Positions 8,619 through 17,589 are shown, numbered from the stretch's first letter. The stretch is DNA of 64,000 nt from Natronosalvus rutilus (GCF_024204665.1 NZ_CP100355.1:1-64000); one strand, 5' to 3'. Notes: a model not told the origin generated them from the sequence alone. Program-made: numbers and translations.

Positions 8619-8897
8619 ATGGAACTCGATCTTCGATTTTTCGCCACGTTTCGCGAAGCCGTCGGCCAGAAGGATCTCTCGAGGACGGTCGAGGACGGCG
8701 CGACCGTCGGCGACGTACTCGCGGGACTCGAGAAAGAGTACGCGGGCCTCGAGGGAGAACTGCTCCAGGACGGCGCGATTCGGCCGCAACTGAGCGTGTT
8801 GAAAAACGGCCGGGACGTCGTCCACATGGCGGGCGTCGACACCGACCTCGAGGAGGGCGACCGGGTCTCGGTGTTTCCACCCGTCGCGGGCGGCTGA
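8619..8897 (+). CDS. samp3: Ubiquitin-like small archaeal modifier protein, SAMP3/MoaD type
   Basis: A 92-residue beta-grasp protein ending in VAGG. The C-terminal diglycine is adenylated by an E1-like enzyme (UbaA), then either conjugated to lysines or used as a sulfur carrier. The sequence MELDLRFFATFREAVGQK and VLKNGRDVVHM agree with my memory of Haloferax SAMP3 better than SAMP1; this assignment is from memory, not a search. Two small unknown genes follow on the same strand with short gaps, suggesting a transcription unit. A promoter-like CACTTAAG lies just upstream at about 8589-8596. Confidence 0.85.
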   Translation: MELDLRFFATFREAVGQKDLSRTVEDGATVGDVLAGLEKEYAGLEGELLQDGAIRPQLSVLKNGRDVVHMAGVDTDLEEGDRVSVFPPVAGG

Positions 8898-8981
8898 TTC
8901 GCTCGAAAGGGTAAGTCGAGATCGGGCGAACACCCTGCCGCCGAACGCACGTTTATGGGCACTCTCCACGAAACTGATCCA

Positions 8982-9242
8982 ATGACCGCGCGCGTCGAAC
9001 GCTCCTTCCGGGGGATCTCCGAGCGACTCGCCGTCCGCTACCTCGAGAACCTGGGCGGCGAGCGAGTGGCAGACGACGTCGTCGAGGGAGACGGCTGGCG
9101 AGCCCAGTTCGACGCCGAGACGGTCGGCGTCGGACCGACGTTGACGCTGACCGAGGTGACCGTCGTCTTCGACGGCGAGGAGGAGACGCTCGAGGAACTC
9201 GTCCGGGCGTTCGCCCAGAAGGCGATGCGGGCCGGGGGGTGA
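8982..9242 (+). CDS. Small conserved protein downstream of SAMP, 86 aa
   Basis: An 86-residue protein from ATG 8982 (MTARVERSFRGIS); an upstream in-frame ATG at 8955 is less likely. It is built of alternating strands and helices (LTLTEVTVVFDGEE, then a helix ending QKAMRAGG). It ends in Gly-Gly, which invites comparison with the diglycine of the neighbouring SAMP, but the fold cannot be assigned. It sits 84 bases after the SAMP gene. Function is unknown. Confidence 0.65.
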   Translation: MTARVERSFRGISERLAVRYLENLGGERVADDVVEGDGWRAQFDAETVGVGPTLTLTEVTVVFDGEEETLEELVRAFAQKAMRAGG

Positions 9243-9250
9243 GATCAACG

Positions 9251-9643
9251 ATGACGGACGCCGGCGAGCCGATCGAAGGCCAGATTCTGTTGCTCGCGGC
9301 GGCGAAGGCGAGCGTGGCGCCGTCACAGCTTCCGGACCTCGTGGATCGGGTTCAGCACTACCTCGTGGCCGACATCGAACGACATCGTCGATCGGCAGAG
9401 TGTCCCTACGAGGACGACGACCGGATCGTGTTGCTGTTCGAAACCGGGTTCTGGGAGCGAATCGGGTCGACGCTCGCACTCGAGGAGCGCGAGTGGGACG
9501 CCGTCTCGCGCGCACACGCCGAACAGTTTCGACGAATCGGGCGCCGCCGCGACCGTGAGGCCGAGTTCGAGACGGCGCTGGAGATTCGTGAACCGGTCTG
9601 TATCGGCCGTCCCACCGCTGACGAGCGAGACAAGACTGGCTGA
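9251..9643 (+). CDS. Unknown protein downstream of SAMP cluster, 130 aa
   Basis: A 130-residue acidic protein from ATG 9251 (MTDAGEPIEGQILLLAAAKA), only 8 bases after the previous stop, so translationally close. A GTG at 9239 overlapping the previous stop is the alternative start. It is mostly helical with several Arg/Glu pairs and no known motif. The order SAMP, 86-aa protein, this protein suggests a shared process. Confidence 0.6.
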   Translation: MTDAGEPIEGQILLLAAAKASVAPSQLPDLVDRVQHYLVADIERHRRSAECPYEDDDRIVLLFETGFWERIGSTLALEEREWDAVSRAHAEQFRRIGRRRDREAEFETALEIREPVCIGRPTADERDKTG

Positions 9644-9739
9644 CGACGCGTCGAACGACCACCGAAGAGTACCGATAGTGCACCGTACGCGCTCGGATGC
9701 GCTCGAATGCACGCGAGAAAGACCAGCTCGAACCGGACG

Positions 9740-10204
9740 TTACCTCGAGCCCGGATTCTTTCGGGCGAGTTCGGCGCCACAGATCGGGCAGCGGTCCTTC
9801 TGTTCGTCGTACTCCCGTCCACAGCCCTGGCACTGGAAGGTCCACTCGCGCTCCTCCTCGATGCCCTCGCGCGCGATGGGTTCGACGGTGACGGTCAGGC
9901 GCTCGGCGACGTTTTGCATCGCGTAGTCGTCGGTCACGAGCACGGCGTCGAGTTCGAACGCGGCGGCGACCAGGCGAACGTCGGTGTCGGAGAGGACCTC
10001 GAGGTCGCCCGACTCCTTCGCGGCCCGGCGAACCTTCTCGGTGGTGTCGCCGTTGGGAATGTGAACGTGCATGCCCGACCCCTCCATGGCGTCGTAGCGG
10101 TAGACGCTCTCGCCCTCGAGTTCTTCGCGGACGAGCGGAATCGTGGCTGTCTGTTCGGTGGTGTGAAAGTCGTGAATAAAGGCCGACGAGTCGAGAATGT
10201 ACAT
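9740..10204 (-). CDS. nob1: Nob1 endonuclease (PIN domain plus zinc ribbon)
   Basis: A 154-residue protein with an N-terminal PIN nuclease (YILDSSAFIHDF with the first Asp; later Asp residues in SDTDVRL and VTDDYAM) and a C-terminal zinc ribbon (CQGCGREY ... CPICGAEL). This is the archaeal Nob1 arrangement. The enzyme trims the 3' end of the small-subunit rRNA precursor. It sits 4 bases after a PRC-barrel gene on the same strand. Length is normal for the archaeal family. Confidence 0.92.
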   Translation of the reverse strand: MYILDSSAFIHDFHTTEQTATIPLVREELEGESVYRYDAMEGSGMHVHIPNGDTTEKVRRAAKESGDLEVLSDTDVRLVAAAFELDAVLVTDDYAMQNVAERLTVTVEPIAREGIEEEREWTFQCQGCGREYDEQKDRCPICGAELARKNPGSR

Positions 10205-10208
10205 ACCG

Positions 10209-10454
10209 TTAGCGTTGGACGACGATGTAGTCTTTAACCGCCTTCACGCGGCTGACGGGGATGAGAAAGCGGCCGGCGTCGTTTCGGTCGAAGTCGACCG
10301 AGCGGGAGGGTAGTTGCTCGTCAGGGTCGACCACAAGGTCGTGGAGTTTGCCCGAGTTGATGTCCATCGTGATGTTGTAGAGCAGTCCAAGTTCAGTCCC
10401 GTCAGAGCCCATGACGGACTTCCCCGAGAGATTCTCGGCGAGTATCTCGCTCAT
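10209..10454 (-). CDS. PRC-barrel domain protein
   Basis: An 81-residue single PRC-barrel domain (ILAENLSGKSVMGSDGTELG ... DIVVQR-like end KDYIVVQR). PRC-barrels in archaea occur as small stand-alone proteins linked to RNA processing, cell division or electron transport. Haloarchaeal CdpB-type paralogues act in division. This copy precedes nob1 with 4 bases between, which favours a link to rRNA maturation, as in PRC-barrel/RimM. That link is inference. Confidence 0.85.
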   Translation of the reverse strand: MSEILAENLSGKSVMGSDGTELGLLYNITMDINSGKLHDLVVDPDEQLPSRSVDFDRNDAGRFLIPVSRVKAVKDYIVVQR

Positions 10455-10779
10455 ACCCCCTCGTACTGACTAGTGACTATTAAAGACATGGGAGCCGTCA
10501 GACGGACGTCGCCCCTCGAGCAGACGGGGCTCGTGGCCGAGGAACGGCGGCTCGTAGCCAGGAGACGAAGGATTGCGGCCGAGGCTGTGCAGGTTACGTA
10601 CGCGTGCCCTCGAGGGCTCAGTCGTGGAGGGGTCGAGAACCCGAGAACTCGAGAGCTACTACGGTTCGAAGACGGCCATCTCGTCCTCCTGAGCAACTGA
10701 CGTACGGAGAAGCCGGTGACGATGGGTTTAACTACCGGGCAACGGACGATACGGATAAGACCTTCTCGGGTGGTTCACT
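10455..10779. promoter_or_regulatory. Intergenic region with infB promoter
   Basis: No gene is seen in these 325 bases between the divergent PRC-barrel and infB genes. A TATA-like GGGTTTAACTACC at about 10725-10737 stands roughly 50 bases before infB and would leave a leader of about 20-25 bases. The rest is GC-rich without obvious repeats. Confidence 0.45.
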
Positions 10780-12585
10780 ATGTCGGACACTGACTCGGAT
10801 ACACACGATCCAGCGGCCCTCAGGACCCCGATCGTCGCGGTCCTAGGACACGTCGACCACGGCAAGACCAGTCTCCTCGACAAGATCCGCGGCTCCGCGG
10901 TCATCGAGGGCGAAGCAGGGGCGATTACCCAGCACATCGGCGCGACCGCCGTCCCGCTCGAGGTCGTCTCCTCGATCGCCGGCGAACTCGTCGATCCGGA
11001 CGACTTCGACCTCCCTGGCCTCCTCTTCATCGACACGCCCGGCCACCACTCGTTCACGACGCTTCGATCCCGCGGGGGCGCGCTCGCGGACATCGCCATC
11101 CTGGTCGTCGACGTCAACGACGGCTTCCAGCCCCAGACGCTCGAGGCGCTGGACATCCTCAAGCGCTCCCAGACGCCGTTCATCGTCGCCGCGAACAAGA
11201 TCGACACCGTCCCCGGCTGGAACGTCCACGAGGACGCCCCGATCACCCAGACCTACGAGTCTCAGTCCGATCGGACCCGCCAGCGCTTAGACGAGAGTCT
11301 CTATACGATCATCGGGAACCTCTCCGACCAGGACTTCTCGGCGGATCTGTACTGGCGCGTCCAGAACTTCCAGCGTAACGTCGGCGTCGTCCCCGTCTCC
11401 GCGCTCACCGGCGAGGGCGTCCCCGACTTACTCGCCGTCATGATGGGGCTCTCCCAGCGCTACATGAAAGAGGAGATGGAGATCGACGTCGCCGGCCCCG
11501 GCGTCGGCACGGTGCTGGAAGTCAAAGAAGAGAAAGGGTTCGGCACGACGATCGACACCGTCCTCTACGACGGGACCATTCGGAGCGACGACACCATCGT
11601 CGTCGGCGGCCTGAACGATCCCATCGTCACCGAGGTCCGCGCCCTGCTCCAGCCCCGGCCGCTCGCCGAGATTCGGACCGAGAGCCGCTTCGACAACGTC
11701 GAAGAGGTCGGCGCAGCCGCCGGGATCAAAGTCGCCGCCCCCGACCTCGAGGACGCGATGGCCGGCGCTCCCGTTCGAGTCGTCCGGGACCGCCCCCTCG
11801 AGGACGTCATCGCCGAAGTCGAGTCCGAGCTCGCGGACATCGCCGTCGACACCGAGGAGGAGGGCGTCGTCGTCAAAGCCGACACCCTGGGGAGCCTCGA
11901 GGCGATGGCCGACGCTCTCGGTGAGGCCGAGATTCCGATCGTCCGGGCCGAAGTCGGCGACGTCGCGCCGCGGGACATCTCGGTCGCCTCGACCGCGGAC
12001 GACGCGAAACAGCGCGCCGTCCTCGGTTTCAGCGTCGACGTCCTCGCCGACGCCAAGCGCCGGGCTGAAATCGACGACGTCAAACTGTTCACCGACGACG
12101 TGATCTACCAGCTCGTCGAGGGCTACACCGAACACGTCGAGGAGATCGAGCGCGCCCAGCAGGACACTATCCTCGACAACATCACCCGCCCATCCCGGTT
12201 CCGCGTGCTCGAGGACCACGTCTTCCGCCAGAACGACCCCGCCGTCGTCGGCGTCGAGATTTACTCGGGGACGCTCCAGAACAACTCCTTCGTCGCGAAG
12301 TGGGAGGACAACGAGCCGACGCGCGTTGGACAGGTCAAGGGCATTCAAGAGCAGGGCGAGGACGTCGACGAGGCCCGCGCGGGCGAGCGCGTCTCGGTGG
12401 CCATCGACGGACCGACCATCGGTCGGCAAGTCAAGGAAGGCGACCTCCTGTGGACGGAAGTCCCCGAGAAACACGCCAAGATCCTCGAGCAAGAACTCGC
12501 CAGCGAGATTCCCGCCGACGAACTCGAGGCGCTAAACATGTACCTCGAGAAACACCGCAAGCGAGATCCGTTCTGGGGCAAGTAG
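10780..12585 (+). CDS. infB: Translation initiation factor aIF5B (IF-2 homologue)
   Basis: A 601-residue translational GTPase that promotes subunit joining at initiation. The G1 motif GHVDHGKT is at residues 23-30, followed by switch [10 protein letters not shown] and the AANKID G4 motif. Domain II, domain III ([12 protein letters not shown]) and the C-terminal domain IV barrel plus terminal helix follow. Length fits the archaeal family, and no intein is present although some haloarchaeal relatives carry one. The start ATG is supported by the promoter just upstream. Confidence 0.96.
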   Translation: MSDTDSDTHDPAALRTPIVAVLGHVDHGKTSLLDKIRGSAVIEGEAGAITQHIGATAVPLEVVSSIAGELVDPDDFDLPGLLFIDTPGHHSFTTLRSRGGALADIAILVVDVNDGFQPQTLEALDILKRSQTPFIVAANKIDTVPGWNVHEDAPITQTYESQSDRTRQRLDESLYTIIGNLSDQDFSADLYWRVQNFQRNVGVVPVSALTGEGVPDLLAVMMGLSQRYMKEEMEIDVAGPGVGTVLEVKEEKGFGTTIDTVLYDGTIRSDDTIVVGGLNDPIVTEVRALLQPRPLAEIRTESRFDNVEEVGAAAGIKVAAPDLEDAMAGAPVRVVRDRPLEDVIAEVESELADIAVDTEEEGVVVKADTLGSLEAMADALGEAEIPIVRAEVGDVAPRDISVASTADDAKQRAVLGFSVDVLADAKRRAEIDDVKLFTDDVIYQLVEGYTEHVEEIERAQQDTILDNITRPSRFRVLEDHVFRQNDPAVVGVEIYSGTLQNNSFVAKWEDNEPTRVGQVKGIQEQGEDVDEARAGERVSVAIDGPTIGRQVKEGDLLWTEVPEKHAKILEQELASEIPADELEALNMYLEKHRKRDPFWGK

Positions 12586-12702
12586 CAACCCCGCTCGACG
12601 GCTCGAGACGGCCCTGATCCTCCCCGTAACCGGTCGTGATACCAGTTGTCACGAAGGGAACGTTTTTTAGGCGCCATCCCCAATCGGAAGTAGCGAGTTC
12701 TC

Positions 12703-13095
12703 ATGAACGGAAATACGCCGTACGGTGGGTTGCCGGGAGTTACACAGGCCGGACAGCGGGCCGCGGCGGACGTTCCCGAACTGTCACTCGAGCAAAAGCG
12801 AACGCTCCAGCGGACGGTCAGTCAGATCGCCGCCAGGACGCGGGATTTCCTCCCCGACGAGTACGTCGTCGACGCGGACGTCGCCGACGGTGTCTCCGGC
12901 CCACAGGCGCTCGTGGCCGTCCAGCCACCCATCGGTCACCCGGTCAGCGCCGGATTCACGCCCGACCTGGAGAACACGCCCGAGGACCTCATCAGTGCCG
13001 ACGACCGCGACGAGGTCGCCCGAGGGCTGGCTGCGAGCGCCGCCTTACAGGTGAAACAGGCCGTGAGCGACGACGTGACGCCGACGGCACGCTAG
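12703..13095 (+). CDS. Haloarchaeal conserved protein (DUF5811-like), 130 aa
   Basis: A 130-residue protein starting MNGNTPYGGLPGVTQAGQ. I recall this N-terminus as typical of the haloarchaea-specific family DUF5811; no search was made. It has a helical first half and a strand-rich middle (ALVAVQPPIGHPVSAGF), without signal peptide or membrane segment. It follows infB after 117 bases on the same strand and has its own TTTTTTAGGC promoter-like stretch at about 12663-12672. Function unknown. Confidence 0.7.
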   Translation: MNGNTPYGGLPGVTQAGQRAAADVPELSLEQKRTLQRTVSQIAARTRDFLPDEYVVDADVADGVSGPQALVAVQPPIGHPVSAGFTPDLENTPEDLISADDRDEVARGLAASAALQVKQAVSDDVTPTAR

Positions 13096-13221
13096 CCGTC
13101 GAACCTGGTTTCTGCCGTCTTCGGCCCGTCAGTCCTCTCGAGACCAGCGAGTTGATCCTTCCGAGTGCAGCGAATCGAACACCTCGAGCGCAGCGTCACT
13201 CCTCTCGATCTAGCGATCCGA

Positions 13222-13866
13222 TCACTCAATGTCGCGAGCCAGTCCCGCCCGAAGATCGCGACCGAAGTAGTAGCCGATCACGCTCGCGAGGAGGCCAGCG
13301 CCCGCACCGATGGCGAGCAAGTACCGACCCGAATCCGTCGGCAGAAAGAGGGCGAAATCGAGGAGGACAGCAAGCGCGCCGATGCCGGCACCGCTGAACC
13401 CGACCTCGAGGTAGCGACGCCTCGATGCCGCGACGCCGATCACGAACGCCATCGCGAACAGGCCGAGCAGGCGGCCGATGCCGGAAAACGGCAAGACGAT
13501 CCCCCCAGCCACCATGCCGAATCCGAGTGTGAGGACGGTGGCGAGGAGACTTCTCGGGGAGAGGTACCGCGACGGCGAGAGACGGTCGCGGATCGAGCCG
13601 CCGAACCGTGGGCGCGAGAGCGGGTTCCACTTTCGCTTCCAACTCGAGTCCGTCGTCGATTCGCTCGGTGGCGTCGACCGCGTTTCGGCGTCGGCGCTCA
13701 CGCCGGCGTCGGTGCTCGCGCCGGAGCCGCCTTCCAGGAGCCGTTCAGTTTCGGCCAGCAGGTCGTCGGTGTCGGCGCCGGACCCGCCCCTTTCGGTCGG
13801 CTCTCGCTGGCCGGACGACTGCGCCTCGTCGTCGTCTACCGATACCTCGTCGGAACGCTCGCTCAT
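13222..13866 (-). CDS. Membrane protein with acidic Ser-rich cytosolic N-terminus
   Basis: A 214-residue protein from ATG 13866 (MSERSDEVSVDDDE). The first about 85 residues are acidic, Ser/Gly-rich and probably disordered. Then come basic residues (WKRKWNPLSRPRF) and four hydrophobic segments (TVLTLGFGMVAGGIVLPFSG, LLGLFAMAFVIGVAA, GAGIGALAVLLDFALFL, LLAIGAGAGLLASVIGYYFG). An upstream in-frame start at 13932 is less likely. No family is recognised beyond a DUF456-like look. Confidence 0.68.
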   Translation of the reverse strand: MSERSDEVSVDDDEAQSSGQREPTERGGSGADTDDLLAETERLLEGGSGASTDAGVSADAETRSTPPSESTTDSSWKRKWNPLSRPRFGGSIRDRLSPSRYLSPRSLLATVLTLGFGMVAGGIVLPFSGIGRLLGLFAMAFVIGVAASRRRYLEVGFSGAGIGALAVLLDFALFLPTDSGRYLLAIGAGAGLLASVIGYYFGRDLRAGLARDIE

Positions 13867-13994
13867 ACCGTCCTCGAGGGGCGACGACGGGATAGTTCCT
13901 TCGCTGACACGAGACCGAGGGGCGAGTGGCACATGTGGAACGCGGAAAAACGAAAAAGCGGGAGACTAAGTATGATCCGCCCCGAATCGGGGAT

Positions 13995-14489
13995 ATGAGC
14001 CTGGGACAGCGGGTCTCGAGCGACCACCAGCTCACCCGACTGCTACAGATCGGGATCGTCCTGGAAGAGGTCGTCGAGTCGCGTGCCGCCCACCACCTCG
14101 AGTCGTTGCCCGAGGCCGAACGCGAGGCAATCGACGAGGAGGTACGGGAATTACTCGCCGAGGCGGCCGAAGAGTCAGCCGAGCACCGCCAGCGCCTCGA
14201 GGCGCTCGTCGACGAACTCGAGGCCGAGACGGTCTCCTACGAGGAGATCAACACGCTGGTCGACGCCCGATACGGGCCACCCGAGGACACCGACGGCGTC
14301 CTCTACGACCAGCTGTGTAACGAGGAAACGGCCTACAAGTTCTACGACGACCTCATCGCGGCGATCGAGGCCTCCGAGACGGACTTCAGCGTCGACCGCG
14401 AGCGCGTCCTCGACACCCTCGAGGCGATCCGCGCGGAGGAAACCGAGGGCGTCGAAGCGGTAACGGATATTATGGAGCGACGAGCATGA
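13995..14489 (+). CDS. Ferritin/rubrerythrin-like four-helix protein
   Basis: A 164-residue, strongly acidic helical protein (MSLGQRVSSDHQLTRLLQIG). The pattern LEEVVESRAAHHLESL ... EEESAEHRQRLEALVDELE ... DQLCNEETAYKFYDDL resembles a ferritin-like bundle with Glu/His metal ligands. The next gene, 103 bases on, encodes a DtxR-type metal-dependent repressor, so iron or manganese handling is a reasonable guess. The start is ATG 13995, behind an AT-rich AAGTATGATC element. Confidence 0.65.
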   Translation: MSLGQRVSSDHQLTRLLQIGIVLEEVVESRAAHHLESLPEAEREAIDEEVRELLAEAAEESAEHRQRLEALVDELEAETVSYEEINTLVDARYGPPEDTDGVLYDQLCNEETAYKFYDDLIAAIEASETDFSVDRERVLDTLEAIRAEETEGVEAVTDIMERRA

Positions 14490-14592
14490 GCGGAGAGCCG
14501 AACGGGACGCGCACATTTCACACATCGCGCGGATCGCGCACATCGCAGACGTCGCGTACGTCGCACACGATGCGGACGCGAGGTGGCAATCG

Positions 14593-15021
14593 ATGAATAC
14601 GGCAGATCAATACCTGAAGGCGGTCTACCTGGCACAGCGTCTCGAAGACGGCCCGGCCTCCACCGGCACCCTCGCGGAGTTACTCGAGGTCAGCCCGGCG
14701 AGCGTCAACGAGATGATTGGGAAACTCGAGGAGCGAGAACTCGTCGAACACGAGAAGTACAAGGGAGCGACGCTCACCGACGAAGGACTCGAGCGCGCAC
14801 ACAACGCCCTCCAGACGTACTGTATCATCGAGCGATTTCTCACGAACGTCCTGGAGGTCGAGGAGTTCCGCGAGGAGGCCCGCGCCCTCGAGAGCGTCAT
14901 CGACGAGACCGTCGCGGACCGATTGGACACGATTATCGACCGCCGGGAGGAGTGCCCGGACTGTTTCGACGCCGAGGAGGACTGCTGTGCCTACCTCGAG
15001 GCGGGGTCGCTCGCGGAGTGA
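14593..15021 (+). CDS. DtxR/SirR-family metal-dependent repressor
   Basis: A 142-residue regulator with an N-terminal winged helix (MNTADQYLKAVYLAQRLEDG, then VSPASVNEMIGKLEERELV as recognition region) and the DtxR dimerisation domain (CIIERFLTNVLEV). The C-terminus has a Cys-rich stretch (ECPDCFDAEEDCC) not needed in DtxR itself, which might be a metal or redox sensor. The protein lacks the SH3-like third domain, as usual for SirR/IdeR-short types in haloarchaea. It probably represses iron or manganese uptake and may control the ferritin-like gene in front of it. Confidence 0.86.
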   Translation: MNTADQYLKAVYLAQRLEDGPASTGTLAELLEVSPASVNEMIGKLEERELVEHEKYKGATLTDEGLERAHNALQTYCIIERFLTNVLEVEEFREEARALESVIDETVADRLDTIIDRREECPDCFDAEEDCCAYLEAGSLAE

Positions 15022-15072
15022 CGGCGTGTCGGTGTGACGGCGCGTCGACATCGGTCGCGGACGGCACGGGAG

Positions 15073-15080
15073 TTTATATA
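15073..15080 (+). promoter_or_regulatory. TATA box of HNH gene
   Basis: TTTATATA ends 22 bases before GTG 15103 (centre about 27 before it), the spacing of a leaderless archaeal promoter. This supports the GTG start. Confidence 0.6.
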
Positions 15081-15102
15081 GAATCGGGCGGCCACACCCG
15101 GC

Positions 15103-15839
15103 GTGCATTGTCCCACCTGCGGAAAATCCCTCCGGACCGAGAAGGGAACCCGTCAACACCACACGAAAGTCCACGGAGAACCACTGCCGAACCGGATATG
15201 TAAGGAGTGTGGGCTCGAGTTCTATGATCCAAAGTCGAGACGTGCGTACTGTGACGACTGCAATCCGAACGGCGGTTCGAACAACGGCAACTGGAAGGAC
15301 GCCATGGAGGAGGCCTCGTGCGCGCGTTGTGACTTCGAGTACTATCCTTCGAAAAAGGAGGGCGTGTACTGTCCGTCGTGCGTCGCCGACGGCCTGTTCC
15401 CAGACAATCCGTCGATGCCCGGTGAACGGGTGTCGACCACGTGTGCGTACTGCGAGAGCGGTCTCGAGGTCTATCCGTCTCGAGCCGAAGCGAACGAGCG
15501 TGGCGTGTTCTGTAATCGGACGTGTTACGGAGACTGGCTCTCGGAGACGGTCGTCGGCGAGAACCACCACCAGTGGGCCGGTGGCCCGATATCGTACGGG
15601 CGAGCGTGGTGGAAATACGCCGACGGGTGCTCGAGCGGGACGAGTATCGGTGTCAGTCGTGTGGCCGTGGACGTCAGGAAATCGGACGAAATCCCGACGT
15701 CCATCACGTCATACCCGTCCGAACGTTCGACGACCCCGAAGACGCCCACACGCTGGACAACGTCGTTTCGCTCTTTCGTCGCTGTCATCGACTGGCAGAG
15801 GAGGGGTCGATTGCCATTTCACCTGACGGAAAAAGGTAA
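15103..15839 (+). pseudogene. Zinc-finger HNH endonuclease with a -1 frameshift
   Basis: The frame from GTG 15103 begins with a C2H2-type finger (CPTCGKSLRTEKGTRQHH) followed by four further CxxC pairs, and reaches GENHHQWAGGPISYGRAWWK. At AAA 15613-15615 the frame must change: the other frame continues IRRRVLERDEYRCQSCGR ... DVHHVIPVRTF ... HTLDNVVSLFRRCH, a classic HNH nuclease ending at 15839. Adding one A at the A-run would restore a single frame of about 245 residues. Either the gene is inactivated, or the base is missing through sequencing error. Haloarchaeal homologues of this type are often viral or mobile-linked. Without the shift, the first frame runs on to 15888 with meaningless sequence. 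Confidence 0.85.
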
Positions 15840-15911
15840 CACTATTACTTTTCGACCGACTACGACTGGATACCCACTGTCAAGCTAACGGCTGGCCGTG
15901 GAGACGCGTAC

Positions 15912-16015
15912 AGTCCCGTGGTGTAGTGGCCAATCATAATGGCCTTTGGACGCAATCGGAACCCACCTATTGCGGGAGACAGCCATTGACGGCGGTTCGA
16001 ATCCGCCCGGGACTA
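15912..16015 (+). tRNA. trnQ: tRNA-Gln (UUG) with a 31-base intron
   Basis: Acceptor AGTCCCG (15912-15918) pairs with CGGGACT (16008-16014), discriminator A at 16015. Anticodon stem ATGGC (15939-15943) pairs with GCCAT (15982-15986). Loop gives anticodon TTG at 15946-15948. The T arm is GGCGG-TTCGAAT-CCGCC. Bases 15950-15980 do not fit the cloverleaf and form an intron after position 37, the canonical site cut by the splicing endonuclease at a bulge-helix-bulge. An intron-bearing tRNA-Gln is known in Haloferax. Confidence 0.92.
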
Positions 16016-16106
16016 TGACAGATATTTTACATCAACTCATCAAGCCAGGTCACCACGCTCGAGCACGAACCGTAACGACTGTAGCCTCGTCCACACCACG
16101 TCCGGT

Positions 16107-16415
16107 ATGGCGAGATGGCTTCAGAGCGGGCGGCGACGCGACATCTGTTTTCTCCTCGCAGCGATGGAGGCGGCACGCGGCCAGGAACTCAAGTCGGCTC
16201 TCGAGTCCCACTACGACGAGCGCCTCGAGCCGAAGGCGTTCTACGGCTCCCTGTCGGCGCTCGTCGACGCGGGATTCGTCGAGAAGGACGTCGAGGGGCT
16301 CCACGACGTCTATCGCCTGACCGGCGCCGGCGAGGCTCGCGTTCGCGAACACGGGTCCTGGGTGTGTGAGTGTCTCGAGGCCGAGGGCGAGAGCGAGAGT
16401 AAGTCGTCGGAGTGA
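16107..16415 (+). CDS. PadR-like winged-helix regulator
   Basis: A 102-residue protein with a PadR-type winged helix: DICFLLAAMEAARGQELKSALESHY, then PKAFYGSLSALVDAGFVEKD and the wing HDVYRLTGAGEARV. It lacks the C-terminal dimer helices of full PadR proteins and ends in an acidic tail (GESESKSSE). The likely role is a DNA-binding repressor; its target is not visible. It follows tRNA-Gln by about 90 bases and is convergent with the acyl-CoA dehydrogenase gene. Confidence 0.78.
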   Translation: MARWLQSGRRRDICFLLAAMEAARGQELKSALESHYDERLEPKAFYGSLSALVDAGFVEKDVEGLHDVYRLTGAGEARVREHGSWVCECLEAEGESESKSSE

Positions 16416-16446
16416 CGGCGCCACTCGCGGCCTCGAGCGCGATGGC

Positions 16447-17589
16447 CTACTCGAGCAGCCGATCCCCGATCGTATTTCGCAGAATCTCGCTCGTGCCCTC
16501 GTAAATCTCGTTGAGTTTGGCGTCGCGGTAGAAGCGCTCGGCGGGGAAGTCTTTGGTGTAGCCGTAGCCGCCGTGAATCTGGATGCCTTCGTTGGCGACC
16601 TCGCGGGAGACCTCGCTGGCGTAGAGCTTCGCCTGGGCGGCCTCGGTGATGTAGTCCTCGCCACGGATCTTGTTGTCGGCGGCCTTGTGCATCAGCAGTT
16701 TCGCGGCCTGTATCTTCGTGTCCATGTCCGCAAGTTTGTGCTTGATCGCCTGGAACTCGCCGATGGGCTGGCCGAACTGCTCGCGCTCGCCGGCGTACGA
16801 CCGGGCCTCCTCGAAGGCGGCACGGGCGATGCCGACGCCGCGGGCCGCGATGGTGATGCGGCCGCCGTTGAGCGTCTTGAGCGCCTGGACGAAGCCGTCG
16901 CCCTCCTCGCCGAGTCGGCGGTCGGCGGGGATCCGGAGGTCGTCGAACCGGAGTTCGGCGGTGGGACAGCCCTTGTCACCGAGTTTCTCCTCCGTACCCT
17001 CGACGTAGAAGCCGTCGTCCTCCTCGGGGCGAACGACGAATGAGGAGATGCCGCGGTTGCCGGCGTCGGGATCGGTCTTCGCGAAGAGGGTGACGGTATC
17101 GGCGACCGAGCCGTTCGAGATCCAGAGCTTGCCGCCGTTGACGACGTACTCGTCTCCGTCGCGTTCGGCCGTCGTCGTCATCGAGGGGACGTCGCTGCCG
17201 GCTCCGGCCTCCGAAAGGGCGAACGCGCCGACATCTTTCCCCTCGGCGAGCGGCGTCAGGTACGTCTCCTTCTGGGACTCGTCGCCGAACTCGTAGAGCA
17301 TGTTCCCCGCCAGCGAGATGTGTGCGGCGACGACGGTCCCCAGTCCGCCCGAGCCTCGGGAAATCTCCTCGATCCCGATCGCGTAGGAGTGGTAGTCGAG
17401 GCCGGCACCGCCGTATTCCTCGGGGAACGGCATCCCCATCAGGCCCAGGTCGGCCATCTGGTCGACGAGATCCTGTGGGAACTCGTCCTCGTGGTCGATC
17501 TCGCTCGCGACGGGAACGATCTCCTCGTCGACGAACTCCGCGACCATGTCCCGAATCTGTGCCTGCTCCGGCGAGAGGCTGAAGTCCAT
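16447..17589 (-). CDS. acd: Acyl-CoA dehydrogenase
   Basis: A 380-residue FAD enzyme that introduces the alpha-beta double bond into acyl-CoA during fatty-acid or branched-chain acid degradation. It opens with MDFSLSPEQAQIRDMV and has the signature ALSEAGAGSDVPSM. The C-terminal helical domain carries QIHGGYGYTKDFPAERFYRD, with the catalytic-base region NEIYEGTSEI. Electrons would pass to electron-transfer flavoprotein. Length is typical. It lies about 2 kb from a 3-hydroxyacyl-CoA dehydrogenase gene also on the minus strand, though they do not form an operon. Confidence 0.93.
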   Translation of the reverse strand: MDFSLSPEQAQIRDMVAEFVDEEIVPVASEIDHEDEFPQDLVDQMADLGLMGMPFPEEYGGAGLDYHSYAIGIEEISRGSGGLGTVVAAHISLAGNMLYEFGDESQKETYLTPLAEGKDVGAFALSEAGAGSDVPSMTTTAERDGDEYVVNGGKLWISNGSVADTVTLFAKTDPDAGNRGISSFVVRPEEDDGFYVEGTEEKLGDKGCPTAELRFDDLRIPADRRLGEEGDGFVQALKTLNGGRITIAARGVGIARAAFEEARSYAGEREQFGQPIGEFQAIKHKLADMDTKIQAAKLLMHKAADNKIRGEDYITEAAQAKLYASEVSREVANEGIQIHGGYGYTKDFPAERFYRDAKLNEIYEGTSEILRNTIGDRLLE

